The notes under the pieces: model-generated
The model's database searches: none
Seen by the model: only the letters and a program-made list of their open reading frames with translations
What the model was told of the DNA's origin: nothing
Part shown: positions 47,057-56,127 of the stretch, in pieces
How positions within the stretch are numbered: the stretch's first letter is position 1
How the letters are laid out: each line of letters opens with the position of its first letter
Assembly (NCBI RefSeq): GCF_036492835.1
Contig: NZ_AP025314.1
Span: forward strand, 930,001-994,000
Direction of reading: 5' to 3'
Length of the DNA stretch: 64,000 nucleotides
Origin: Fulvitalea axinellae
GTDB taxonomy: Bacteria; Bacteroidota; Bacteroidia; Cytophagales; Cyclobacteriaceae
Made by a program: the position numbers and the translations under genes

Positions 47057-48301
47057 TTATTCCGCCTTTTCTACGACACTTTCCAGTTGTTTTGTGGCGC
47101 TTCGTTGGTTGGTCATTTTTAGGAAGACCAATAGAACCACGGACAGAACCGAGCAAGCCACCATTACCCACCATGTCATATCGTAACCCCAAGCGTCGAC
47201 CAAGCGCATGCCGGCATTGTGGGCGAAAATATGGGAGAACGAAAAGGCCATGGAATACAGCGCCATGTACGCTCCTTTTTGTCCGCCTTCGGCACTGCGC
47301 ATGGCCAAGGCGTTGGAAAAAGGGAAAGTGAGCATTTCGGACAAAGTCATCACCATCATGCCGATGATTCCAAGCCCTACCCAAGGAGATACGACCAAAG
47401 CCAAAAAGCTTAGCCCCATCAATAATGAGCCGAGGATCAGAATTCCGACTTGGCTGATTTTTTTCTGTTTTTCGAAATAGGCTACCAATGGCATTTCCAG
47501 AATGAAGATCAGTAGGCCGTTCATCGAAAGCAATAAGCCGATGCTTCCTTCTCCCAAACCGTAAGCGTCTTTGTAAAACAGCGGAATGATGGAGAAATAT
47601 TGAAGAAAGACAAAACCAAACAGCAACATCGAGAGCAGGAATATCAAATATGGCCAGTCGGTGTAAGGTGATCGGGCGGTGGTGGCGGTAGTGTCCGCGT
47701 CTTTTTCTCGCCCTTTGCGTCTGTCCAGCGCCCATATAAACAGTCCGGCGGCGCCTAGACACGTCAGTCCGTCTGTCCAGAACAATCCCAGATACCCAAT
47801 TCCGGCGATAATGGCCCCGCCGATGGCCGGACCTAAGGAAAAGCCCAAGTTGATGGCCAAACGGATCAAAGTGAGCGACCGCGTACGGTTTTCGGGTTTG
47901 CTGTAAGCGGCCAACGATACGAATATGGCGGGACGAAAAGTGTCGGCGACCAGCATTAAGACGAAAACGCCTGCGCAAATGGCGTAAAAGCCGTCGAGAT
48001 ACCCCATGCCCACAAACAGCAAGGCGGAGAGCGAAAGGCTCCACAGCATCACGTTGTAAAATCCGTACTTGTCCGTCAGTTTGCCTCCCAGCCACGAGCC
48101 GGCAAGCGAACCGAGCCCGAAGCTGGTCATAATCCAGCCAACTTGTTTTAGTTCGAAGCCGCGTCCTTCCGTAAGGTACAGGGAAAGGAACGGTACCACC
48201 ATAGTGCCGGCCCGGTTGATGAAAGTGATCAACGCCAGCCACCACACTTCCCGGGAAAGCCCCCGGAAGGTGTCCACGTAGTTCGTGTAGAGTGTTTTCA
48301 T
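47057..48301 (-). CDS. Major facilitator superfamily transporter (drug/H+ antiporter type)
   Basis: 414 residues, twelve predicted membrane helices (MKTLYTNYVDTFRGLSREVW, then WLALITFINRAGTMVVPFLS). The inter-helix 2/3 loop SWLGGKLTDKYGFYNVM matches the MFS motif A form GxLxDRxGRR. Motif C-like glycines are in GPAIGGAIIAGIGYLGLFW. These place it with 12-helix drug:H+ antiporters, such as the MdtH group. The substrate is unknown. ATG 48301 is preferred over an in-frame start at 48337. A central loop (about residues 190-205) is charged, as usual between the two halves. It forms its own unit. Confidence 0.88.
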   Translation of the reverse strand: MKTLYTNYVDTFRGLSREVWWLALITFINRAGTMVVPFLSLYLTEGRGFELKQVGWIMTSFGLGSLAGSWLGGKLTDKYGFYNVMLWSLSLSALLFVGMGYLDGFYAICAGVFVLMLVADTFRPAIFVSLAAYSKPENRTRSLTLIRLAINLGFSLGPAIGGAIIAGIGYLGLFWTDGLTCLGAAGLFIWALDRRKGREKDADTTATTARSPYTDWPYLIFLLSMLLFGFVFLQYFSIIPLFYKDAYGLGEGSIGLLLSMNGLLIFILEMPLVAYFEKQKKISQVGILILGSLLMGLSFLALVVSPWVGLGIIGMMVMTLSEMLTFPFSNALAMRSAEGGQKGAYMALYSMAFSFSHIFAHNAGMRLVDAWGYDMTWWVMVACSVLSVVLLVFLKMTNQRSATKQLESVVEKAE

Positions 48302-48587
48302 ATTGATTGTCGTTCTACGCGATACTACGCATTGCAATCGGGAATAAGGGTATTACTTTATTTGTTTTATCAATATTTATATCAATAAAAAATTATATAT
48401 AGTCTATGATAGATCTTTTTTGCGTAATGAATATGAAATGAAACCATGTAGGGTTATGATCTTTTAATTAAACTATTATATTTATAGTTCAATGTGTTTT
48501 TTGTCCATCCGCGGACTTTGGCCGATGTTCAGGTCTTTCTTTTTTTAGTTTTAACCGGCGTGTATAGCCACCAAATCCGCATAAATC

Positions 48588-49736
48588 ATGAAAAATATTT
48601 GCGCTGTCATTATACTGATCGTATTGGCTTTTTCCTGTAAAAATGCTTCAGATGGTTCAAAGGAGGCCCCGATAGTTACCATCCGAATAGATTCGGAAGC
48701 GAAGGCTAAGCCAGCGAAGCTTTCCGATATAGTTGACAGTGTCCGGGTCATAAAGCTTGAGACCACCGAGCGGTCGAATATTAAAGCACACCGGCCGGTG
48801 CATATCGGTTCGGACAGAATCATTATGGCTGACCGGAAAGAAGTGTTGATTTTTGACCAAAACGGCCGGTTTGTCGCCAATATAAACAAGAGAGGAAAAG
48901 GTCCACTGGAGTATACGCAGATTGGGGATATATATGCGGAAATGGATGAAAGGTTGATTTATATCTTCAACCACAGAAAAGCGTTGGTTTTTGGGATGGA
49001 CGGGAGCTTTAAGGAAAGTATTGCCGTGGAGGACAGCGTTGATCAGGTTCCGATCTATTTCAGAAAACTCAATCCGGATACTTGGGTAAGCGCCGTCTTT
49101 CAAAGTTATAACGACTCTGTTCCATTGGTTCACCTTAACACCTACAATAAGGATTTTCATTGGAAAAGCTCATTCGATACCAGGGTGCGTGACGCTGTAG
49201 GCAAGAAAGGTGCGTGGTCTATTCATTCGTATGCTTATAAAAGTCCGCTTTTCTACAGGGAAGGAAAAACGTATACGCACGAGCCTTATACCGATACTGT
49301 TTTTCAAGTCACGGAAAGCAGGCAGATTCCTTTTCTGGCCATCGACTATGCACAGCCGAGAAAAGAATTGGCAGCCTCTTTTCATCGAGAAGCGAGACCT
49401 CGAAACGCAGACAGGATTAGTCCGGGAGACTATAGGTTGTCAAAGCATTATGTTTATTGTGATTTCCGAAAAAAGAAAGAGGGATACCGGACCGTTTTTG
49501 ATATAGAAACTGGCCAGCCCATTTTTCATACGAATCTGAATACGATGAGCCATGGATTTGAAAATGACTTTTTTGCCAACGTAGCATCCGTTTTTTGGCC
49601 AAAATATATTCAGGAAAATCTGCTGATAAGCACGGTGTTGCCCGTGACAATGTCCGAAGAGCAGCGACAGGTGTATGGTGTGGAGGAAGATGATAACGCT
49701 GTGCTTTTTGTCGCTTATGAGAAACAGTCCGAGTAA
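48588..49736 (+). CDS. 6-bladed beta-propeller lipoprotein, paralogue 1
   Basis: 382 residues. The lipobox is LAFSC (Cys17). The mature protein starts with the segment KPAKLSDIVDSVRVIKLETT seen in 6-bladed beta-propeller proteins of Bacteroidota, then blades such as RIIMADRKEVLIFDQNGRF and RGKGPLEYTQIGDIYAEMDE. The C-terminal VLPVTMSEEQRQVYG and DDNAVLFVAY are repeated in the next gene. The gene heads a three- or four-gene cluster with the next start 27 bases away. No enzymatic residues are visible. A surface or periplasmic binding role is inferred. The 5' region is very A+T-rich. Confidence 0.82.
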   Translation: MKNICAVIILIVLAFSCKNASDGSKEAPIVTIRIDSEAKAKPAKLSDIVDSVRVIKLETTERSNIKAHRPVHIGSDRIIMADRKEVLIFDQNGRFVANINKRGKGPLEYTQIGDIYAEMDERLIYIFNHRKALVFGMDGSFKESIAVEDSVDQVPIYFRKLNPDTWVSAVFQSYNDSVPLVHLNTYNKDFHWKSSFDTRVRDAVGKKGAWSIHSYAYKSPLFYREGKTYTHEPYTDTVFQVTESRQIPFLAIDYAQPRKELAASFHREARPRNADRISPGDYRLSKHYVYCDFRKKKEGYRTVFDIETGQPIFHTNLNTMSHGFENDFFANVASVFWPKYIQENLLISTVLPVTMSEEQRQVYGVEEDDNAVLFVAYEKQSE

Positions 49737-49763
49737 CCTTTTTTACCTAAAATAAACACTGAA

Positions 49764-50891
49764 ATGCGCTACATTTTAAGACTGTTCTTTCTGCCTCTTT
49801 TGGGATTTGTCGGTTTTGCTTGCGAAAGCGAGGATTCACCTTCTCAAATGGTGACAGTAAGCATAGACCCCGATGCCGTTGAGAAACCGGCCAAACTATC
49901 CGATTTTACCGAAAATATGAGAGTGGTGAAATTAGAGACTACCACCGAAGGGCTGGTGGACAGGCATTTCCTTGCGTTTGTAGACGACGAACATATCATT
50001 CTTAGAAACAACGACAATATTCTCCTTTTCAATGGCAAAGGGAAGTTTGTCAATAAGATTGAACGTAAAGGAAAAGGTCCTGAGGAATACCTTAGCATAC
50101 GTGGCGCCTATGTGGCGGATGAGGATCGTCAAATCTACATTGTGGGTCAGGATAAAATCCTTGTGTTCGATTATGAGGGAAAGCTTCTGAGAACTGAGTT
50201 GGTAGGGTTTGAGCCGAAACTTAGATCTCTGCACAGGTTTGACAACGGAACATGGCTGGCGCCAGTGGAGACCCTCTATCACGATGAGGCCAAGAATGAG
50301 GCTTTCCATACGCTTGATAACGATTTTAAAAAGCGCCACACATATTACGACCGAACACAGGATCCCGTGGGAAGGAATGCAATGGTGGCCATGTCCCGAA
50401 ACAAAGGCCTCATAACGGCTATTGATCGGAGATTGCTTTGGAATCCCGATTATGTAGATACGATTTTTCAGGTTGAAAAGGATACTTTGCTTCCGGCTAT
50501 AGCCCTTCAGTACACAAAGAGGAGGTATATGTTAGCCAATAATTTTCCGTGGGGCCGTAACAAGCAGGATAAGATCAGGGCCAGTTATCAGCCTTCGAGC
50601 AAATACTTGTTTGCCCGTTTCAGTTTTGGGAAAAAATCTTTTCGAACCATTTACGATATGGAGAATGGAAAGCCTTTGTATCACAACGCTTTGTCGGGGA
50701 CCGAAAAGGATAATGAAGTAATACCTTACGAAGTCCAAGGAGTCAAATTTAATTTTTGGCCAGAGTATTATTTCCAAGGCAAACTCATTAAGATGGTTAA
50801 CCCGGTTAATATGTCCGACGAACAACTGGAGGCATTGAAACTGATAGATGAGGACAATCCTGTTTTGTTTATCGCAAAGGAGAAAAACTAA
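49764..50891 (+). CDS. 6-bladed beta-propeller lipoprotein, paralogue 2
   Basis: 375 residues. The lipobox is VGFAC (Cys20). It is collinear with the preceding protein: KPAKLSDFTENMRVVKLETT, VNKIERKGKGPEEYLSIRGAYVADE, and a C-terminal VNPVNMSDEQLEAL with NPVLFIAKEKN. The two are tandem duplicates with clear divergence between. Only 15 bases separate it from the next gene. Function unknown; the family is often found beside TlpA-type thioredoxin proteins in Bacteroidota, and the downstream gene looks like one without its thioredoxin domain. Confidence 0.82.
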   Translation: MRYILRLFFLPLLGFVGFACESEDSPSQMVTVSIDPDAVEKPAKLSDFTENMRVVKLETTTEGLVDRHFLAFVDDEHIILRNNDNILLFNGKGKFVNKIERKGKGPEEYLSIRGAYVADEDRQIYIVGQDKILVFDYEGKLLRTELVGFEPKLRSLHRFDNGTWLAPVETLYHDEAKNEAFHTLDNDFKKRHTYYDRTQDPVGRNAMVAMSRNKGLITAIDRRLLWNPDYVDTIFQVEKDTLLPAIALQYTKRRYMLANNFPWGRNKQDKIRASYQPSSKYLFARFSFGKKSFRTIYDMENGKPLYHNALSGTEKDNEVIPYEVQGVKFNFWPEYYFQGKLIKMVNPVNMSDEQLEALKLIDEDNPVLFIAKEKN

Positions 50892-50906
50892 CAACCTATA
50901 AAACCC

Positions 50907-52661
50907 ATGAAACGAATCATTTTTTTAACCATCGCCTTATTTGTCGCTTTTGTGGCGAAGGCTCAAATGTCGGAGAACCTATACGGCGCTTGGTATGCCA
51001 AGGATAGCTCGGCTCCAAGCCTTTATTTGAGCCATGATAGCTTGTTGTATAAAGGAAAACTTTGGCGTATAAAGTCCCGAAGCATCAAGGTGAATAACAG
51101 AAGGAGTTGGCTTGTCAAAGCTTCGTTCACCGTGGTGAATGGAAACAAAACCGCCAATTTAAAATTCGAACTTCGGTCATTGGACGTGTGCTGGATCGGC
51201 ACGAGCAAAAGGTCGATGTTGGAATACCGGAGGAGAGTTTCGGAGGAGTTACAAGGTTTTCGTATCGAAGATTTTCACCGTCTGGACACGGCCGTTTATT
51301 CAGGTTGGATCAGAGGCTTCAAGGATTTGCCGAAGGCGTATCAGCATCGTGTAGTCATGAGCAAGGGGAAGTCCAAGCATAAGAAAACGGAAATTACCGA
51401 GAATAAGATTGTTGTTCAGGATCCGTATACCGGTCGTGTCAAAAGTAAAAAAGTGACGATAAACGACGACGGGACCTTTTCTGTCCGGGTTCCGGTTTGT
51501 GCGCCTCAGCAGGTCCGGCTTTCTTTGGTGACGGGAACTTATTGGGCCTTTTTGGAACCGGGCAAGACCACTTTCCAAGTCGTGGATCAAGGGAAAAATC
51601 ACTTTGTAGGCGAAACGGCAGACTTGAACAATCAGCTTGCCTTTCACGGCAAAGGATTTTCATCTAATACGCTCAAAAACAAATTTTCCTCCTTTCGGGC
51701 AACCAAGGAACTGCCAAAGGAATTCGAAGCGCGTATCCAAGATTCGCTAAAGCGGACGCAGGTAATGCTCGGCATAACCGATATCGCTTCGCCTAAAGTC
51801 AGGCGGATACTGGAATCCCGGATTAACTATTACGCTTACACTGCTCTGACTCGTCAGAGGGATTATTATCGGAGTAGGAATAGGAACACGATCGCGCCAC
51901 TTCCAAAAATTCCGAAAAGTCTCCTGGAAGATAAAATGGCCATTTTGGGCGGGGCGGCTTTTTATGGGTTTGTGGATTATGCAGGTCGGGTGCTCAGTCC
52001 GAAAGAAAGAAATATCTCGAATCCGGAACTTATTACATGGCTTGATAAGCACGGCAAACTAAAGCTGGAATACAAAGCGCTTAAAGAGGCGCTCAGCGAT
52101 CCGAAAATTATGCAGTTAACGGATTCGCTGATGGGACTTGTCGAAAAGCATTCGAAAACGATATTTGACTTAACACTAAAGCACCGTGAGAGTATCGCTG
52201 AACTTATGGCCAAGAAAGGCGGAGCTAGGCCGGACCTTGACGCTATTTTCGATAAAGTCTCCGAAAATCCTGAAAACCTAACCGATAAGGAAAAAGCCAT
52301 GCTAGCGGAATTCAAACCTTTGCTTTCAGAGGAAAGAAAACAGTTTATGAGTGAGTTCACAAAGAAATTCGGGAAGAAACAGGAAGCTTTTCTGCTTGAA
52401 TACAAGGAAGAAAAAGAAGCGTTGGCGACTGAATACAAGTTGCGAGGAGTAGCGGATAGGTTAGGCGAATTGCTTCCGGAAGATCAAAAAACGCCCGCAG
52501 CGCAGATATTGATGGCAAGCCTGATCGCCCCGATGGGGAATTTGCCGTCTTATCTGGATTCGGATAGCGTGATTGAGAAGTATATCACGTCTCCGGAGTT
52601 GAGAATCCATTTGCGGAAGATATTCCAAGCTAGGGACAGGCTGAGAAAGCTACCGAATTAA
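50907..52661 (+). CDS. Secreted TlpA-like N-terminal region without thioredoxin domain (hypothetical)
   Basis: 584 residues with a signal peptide (MKRIIFLTIALFVAFVAKAQ). The N-terminal third is beta-rich (SENLYGAWYAKDSS, GWIRGFKDLPKAY, FSVRVPVCAPQQVRLSLVTG, WAFLEPGKTTFQ) and resembles the DUF4369-like portion of Bacteroidota TlpA-family proteins. The rest is helical with charged coiled-coil stretches (about 390-510). In those proteins a helical end (like ITSPELRIHLRKIF here) is followed by a CxxC thioredoxin domain. Here the frame stops after DRLRKLPN and no CxxC is encoded downstream, so the redox domain appears absent. This assignment is by resemblance only. It is the third gene of the propeller cluster (gap 15 bases). 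Confidence 0.65.
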   Translation: MKRIIFLTIALFVAFVAKAQMSENLYGAWYAKDSSAPSLYLSHDSLLYKGKLWRIKSRSIKVNNRRSWLVKASFTVVNGNKTANLKFELRSLDVCWIGTSKRSMLEYRRRVSEELQGFRIEDFHRLDTAVYSGWIRGFKDLPKAYQHRVVMSKGKSKHKKTEITENKIVVQDPYTGRVKSKKVTINDDGTFSVRVPVCAPQQVRLSLVTGTYWAFLEPGKTTFQVVDQGKNHFVGETADLNNQLAFHGKGFSSNTLKNKFSSFRATKELPKEFEARIQDSLKRTQVMLGITDIASPKVRRILESRINYYAYTALTRQRDYYRSRNRNTIAPLPKIPKSLLEDKMAILGGAAFYGFVDYAGRVLSPKERNISNPELITWLDKHGKLKLEYKALKEALSDPKIMQLTDSLMGLVEKHSKTIFDLTLKHRESIAELMAKKGGARPDLDAIFDKVSENPENLTDKEKAMLAEFKPLLSEERKQFMSEFTKKFGKKQEAFLLEYKEEKEALATEYKLRGVADRLGELLPEDQKTPAAQILMASLIAPMGNLPSYLDSDSVIEKYITSPELRIHLRKIFQARDRLRKLPN

Positions 52662-52755
52662 AACCATTCCGAAACTTGATCCTCAGGTAGCCGTACTTTG
52701 TGTTTTTGGCGCATGAATTGCGAAAAGGAATCTATAGACAGACAAAACAACATCT

Positions 52756-53562
52756 ATGGATTTCCTTCAATATCTCCGTACTTTCGCGCGTACTTATTGG
52801 CCCGTCATATTTTTTCTTATAGCCGGCGTGACCGCATGTTTTTCGCTTTATTTCGGAAACTTTTTCCGAGGCCAATGGGATACGGATCTCACCTCCAATC
52901 TCGGGTCAGAGCTTATCGGGGCAATTATCGGTTTTACGCTGATAAACGGAGCGATCGCGCTACACCAGAAAAAAGTGACAGAGAGAAAAGACCACAGAAC
53001 ATTGACGGCTTTGCGTCGGCCGTTGGACGAGCACCTGAAGTTACTTTACCATATCCGGAGCGCCGTAGGCGACGTGGTGAACCACTCCGAAGAGCACGGC
53101 CACGGCATTGAGCGATTTATCCAGACGGTGGCCGATAATTTCAATTTGTTGGATTTTAACAAATCGGTAAAGACCCGCTCCCGGAAAAAATGGGGCGAAC
53201 ATTTGGCTCACGAAGCGCACTATTTTTTTGACGCGCTGGGCGCGTACTTGGAGAAGTACGGAGGAAGTATCAGCAGCGAGAAGTTGCTGTTTAGTTTGGA
53301 GGAAATCTATAACCATCCGTTCCTGTGCTCGCTCACGCAATTAAAGTATGAGGACGGGGACTTGAACGAAGCGTATAAGGATTTGGTAGTGCATAATATG
53401 GGCGGAATGGATAATCTCGACGAACATATCGAGGAGTACGGACGCAGACTTTCGTTGTTGTTGGCCTACGTAAACCGGGAGCTGGAACCGGAACGCCATA
53501 TCCGGATAGTCCCGACTTGGACGCTTTCGGCTCCCCAAATCGGCAGTGGCCGGATTTCTTAA
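52756..53562 (+). CDS. Hypothetical membrane protein
   Basis: 268 residues. The N-terminus has two hydrophobic segments (TYWPVIFFLIAGVTACFSLYF and LGSELIGAIIGFTLINGAIA), making an inner-membrane hairpin. The remaining 190 residues are soluble, mostly helical, presumably cytoplasmic, with conserved-looking His clusters (HLKLLYHIRSAVGDVVNHSE, HEAHYFFDALGAYLEKYGG). No known domain is recognised. It starts 94 bases after the preceding gene and may belong to the same unit or have its own promoter. The downstream intergenic hairpin (53575-53621) separates it from the convergent cinA. Confidence 0.65.
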   Translation: MDFLQYLRTFARTYWPVIFFLIAGVTACFSLYFGNFFRGQWDTDLTSNLGSELIGAIIGFTLINGAIALHQKKVTERKDHRTLTALRRPLDEHLKLLYHIRSAVGDVVNHSEEHGHGIERFIQTVADNFNLLDFNKSVKTRSRKKWGEHLAHEAHYFFDALGAYLEKYGGSISSEKLLFSLEEIYNHPFLCSLTQLKYEDGDLNEAYKDLVVHNMGGMDNLDEHIEEYGRRLSLLLAYVNRELEPERHIRIVPTWTLSAPQIGSGRIS

Positions 53563-53566
53563 ATTG

Positions 53567-53621
53567 GTCTTAGGTATTAAGTCTTAGGTACTAATACAGA
53601 AGTGGTACCTAAGACTTAATA
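53567..53621. repeat. Tandem 14-mers followed by an inverted copy, forming a 17-bp hairpin
   Basis: GTCTTAGGTATTAA (53567-53580) and GTCTTAGGTACTAA (53581-53594) are tandem copies differing at one base. The second, with the preceding TATTAA, pairs perfectly with GTACCTAAGACTTAATA (53605-53621): a 17-bp stem with a 13-base loop. No T-run follows. It sits between convergent genes and may act as a terminator or be a small repeat element. Confidence 0.65.
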
Positions 53622-53630
53622 TCAAAACAA

Positions 53631-54881
53631 TCAATTTTTCGCCAAACACTTCCGGGCCAAATTGAGAAGGTGTACGGCCGTGAGTTCGATATTGTTTTGG
53701 CGGAATTTGCCCAAATGGAGTAATTTCGTCTCAACTCCCGAAGCTGTTGCGCATGCTATCCAAACCGTGCCCACGGGTTTTTCTTCCGTTCCGCCTCCGG
53801 GCCCGGCAATTCCGCTTGAAGCTAGGCCAATATCAGCGTTAAGAAGGCCTCTTACTCCTTCGGCCATTTCACGTACGGTTTGTTCACTTACGGCGCCATG
53901 TTCGGAGATCGTATCCAGGTTTACACCCAAAACCTTTTCTTTTACGCTGTTTTGGTAAGCTACAACACTTCCTTGGAAATAGGCGGAACTACCTGCTATG
54001 CTAGTGATTTTGGACGCTACCCGTCCGCCAGAGCAACTTTCCGCCGTAGCTAGGGTTTTGTTTTTTTCTATTAATATTTTTCCAATTGCCTCTTCCAGAC
54101 TCTCTTCGCCATAGCCGTAGACATATTCTTGGATCATCGGCAATAGCTTGCCTTCTGCCTCATCAATAAGGTTTTTGAGGGTGCCGTGGTCGGAGCCTTT
54201 GGCTGTCATCCGGAGTTTTACCTGTCCTTCTTCGGGTAAATAGGCCAAGGCGATTTCTTTAGGCAAAGCTTGCGCCCAATCCTTGATTTTATCGGCCAAA
54301 AAAGATTCTCCGATTCCGACAGTCCGGATTATTCTATGGGCGATGGCGGGAAGTTCAAAGTGCTTTTTCAGTTCGGGTATTACCTCTTCCACCACCATCG
54401 GCCGCATTTCTCTGGGGACTCCGGGCATAGAGACAAAGACTTTTCCGTTTCTTTCGAAGAGCATGCCGGGAGCCGTTCCGTAGCGGTTGCGGATTTTCGT
54501 ACATTTGACGGGCAAAAGGGCTTGGCCACGGTTAAGCTCCGTAAGCTTCCGTCCTCTTGACTCAAAATACTCGGTTACTTCGGCCAAAGCTTCCTCGTTT
54601 ATAGCCATTTCGCTGTTGAAAAAGTCGGCGAGTAGGGGTTTCGTCAAATCGTCTTCTGTCGGGCCGAGGCCGCCGGTAATCAGTGTTACGTCCGATCTGG
54701 ATTCCGCTTGGGCGAATGCCTCGTTCATGTCTTTTGCCACATCGCCTACGGTTACCCTGTACTTGACGGAAAACCCGGCTTCGTCGAGCTTTTGGCTCAT
54801 GTAATGGGAATTGGTGTCGAGGGTTTGTCCGTAAAGTAGCTCGTCGCCTACTGTGATTATCTCAGCTGTTATGTTTCTCAT
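53631..54881 (-). CDS. cinA: CinA: NMN deamidase / competence-damage-inducible protein
   Basis: 416 residues, two domains. The N-terminal MoCF-like domain (COG1058, ADP-ribose pyrophosphatase) has ITVGDELLYGQTLDTNSHYM and ITGGLGPTEDDLTKP. The C-terminal CinA/PncC domain (about 255-416) has ATAESCSGGRVASKITSIAG, FQGSVVAYQNSVKEKVLGV and SSGIAGPGGGTEEKPVGTVW, which deamidates nicotinamide mononucleotide in NAD recycling. The length is that of full-size CinA. The start is ATG 54881. Monocistronic and convergent with the preceding membrane protein gene. Confidence 0.95.
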   Translation of the reverse strand: MRNITAEIITVGDELLYGQTLDTNSHYMSQKLDEAGFSVKYRVTVGDVAKDMNEAFAQAESRSDVTLITGGLGPTEDDLTKPLLADFFNSEMAINEEALAEVTEYFESRGRKLTELNRGQALLPVKCTKIRNRYGTAPGMLFERNGKVFVSMPGVPREMRPMVVEEVIPELKKHFELPAIAHRIIRTVGIGESFLADKIKDWAQALPKEIALAYLPEEGQVKLRMTAKGSDHGTLKNLIDEAEGKLLPMIQEYVYGYGEESLEEAIGKILIEKNKTLATAESCSGGRVASKITSIAGSSAYFQGSVVAYQNSVKEKVLGVNLDTISEHGAVSEQTVREMAEGVRGLLNADIGLASSGIAGPGGGTEEKPVGTVWIACATASGVETKLLHLGKFRQNNIELTAVHLLNLARKCLAKN

Positions 54882-55018
54882 GCTTTTAGCTTCGTTTATC
54901 CGAAAACACAGGCCGGATTCACATCGTTTTCCGGCAAGCTTTTCCTATATTTTGGCAAAAGAATTCCCAAGTTATTATTTTTCGATTTAAGCGACACTTT
55001 TAAACCAGAGAACAGGAA

Positions 55019-55972
55019 ATGTATATAGAAAAAGCTTTTAAGGGACGATCGAAATTCTATTGGTATTTACTAGGAACCATTATTCTTATTGTAAGCCAGG
55101 TCATAGGCAGTGTTCCGCTAATTGTTGTGGCCGTAGCAAAAGGAAAGCTTGAAGCTCTTGACAATTTCAATGAGCTAATGAATATGGGTATCAGTCAGAA
55201 TATGACTTTGGTACTTATGATGTTGCCGTTTGTCGCCTCTTTTATTTGTTTGACGTTATGGATCAAGTATGTGCAACGCCAAACAGTCACGGATACGGTG
55301 ACGGCCCGGGCTAGAATTGATTGGAACCGGGTTTTGTTTGGTGCCGGAGTTTGGTTCGCCTTGAGTGCTGTTTCGGCGTTGATAGGTTATGTAGCCGATC
55401 CTGACAATTTTGTCTGGCAGGCGGATTGGGGACAGTTTTTCAATCTTTTGATTATCGCAATTGTACTTATACCCATTCAGGCCGGAACCGAAGAACTGGT
55501 GTTTAGGGCTTATTATATGCAGGGAATTGGCGTGTTGGCGAAGTACCGTTGGATTCCGCTGTTTCTGACATCGACATTTTTCGGACTCTTGCATATGGGA
55601 AATCCCGAAGTCACGGAATTTGGCGTGGCGGTTATGTTACCCCAGTATATTTTGATCGGTTTGGTATTCGGTGTGATGACATTGATGGATGACGGCGCTG
55701 AATTGGCTATTGGCGCTCATATTGCCAATAATATTTTTGCGTCTCTGTTTTTTACCCATAGCAGTTCGGCGTTGCAAACTCCCGCTTTGTTTAAGGTACA
55801 AGAAGTTGATCCGAGTTTAGGTTGGATCGAGATTACGTTTATGGGTGTGTTGGCTTGTGTGTTCTTCGGCAGAAAATATAAATGGAACGATTGGGGGAAG
55901 ATGTTCGGTAGAATTGGCAAAGCCCCAATAGTAAAAGAGCGGAATCCCGAAGTGCTGGATCAAATGGTTTAA
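55019..55972 (+). CDS. CPBP-family intramembrane metalloprotease (Abi/CAAX type)
   Basis: 317 residues, about eight membrane helices. The CPBP motifs are in order: EELVFR (Glu158, Glu159, Arg163), FFGLLHMGN (FxxxH) and the third-motif region IGAHIANNIFASLFF. These residues form the zinc-free or metal-linked glutamate active site of Rce1-like proteases. In bacteria, members are linked to peptide or bacteriocin processing and immunity, but no such neighbours are present here. It is a single gene between divergent cinA and manC. The start ATG 55019 opens MYIEKAFKGRSKFYW. Confidence 0.88.
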   Translation: MYIEKAFKGRSKFYWYLLGTIILIVSQVIGSVPLIVVAVAKGKLEALDNFNELMNMGISQNMTLVLMMLPFVASFICLTLWIKYVQRQTVTDTVTARARIDWNRVLFGAGVWFALSAVSALIGYVADPDNFVWQADWGQFFNLLIIAIVLIPIQAGTEELVFRAYYMQGIGVLAKYRWIPLFLTSTFFGLLHMGNPEVTEFGVAVMLPQYILIGLVFGVMTLMDDGAELAIGAHIANNIFASLFFTHSSSALQTPALFKVQEVDPSLGWIEITFMGVLACVFFGRKYKWNDWGKMFGRIGKAPIVKERNPEVLDQMV

Positions 55973-56026
55973 TAGTTCGTTTTGGTCTTGAGGATTTCAG
56001 GTTCATGAAATTTTGAAATTAAAGAG

Positions 56027-56057
56027 TTTTATTTTCCTATATTAAAAAGTAGCTTTG
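56027..56057 (+). promoter_or_regulatory. Candidate promoter of manC
   Basis: TAGCTTTG (56050-56057) fits the Bacteroidota -7 TAnnTTTG exactly. TTTT at 56027-56030, 19 bases upstream, is an imperfect -33 element. It lies 70 bases before the ATG. Confidence 0.35.
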
Positions 56058-56127
56058 CCTTGATTATTCTTCCAAGTAGGAAGTTGATCAACCTAAACCT
56101 GACATTCCGAAACATTATTTTTATAAA

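Noticed and set aside
47010..48245. Open frame of 411 codons overlapping the MFS gene on the same strand in another frame
   Set aside because: Highly Arg/His-rich with no hydrophobic pattern; it is a shadow of the MFS gene, whose frame shows clear membrane helices.
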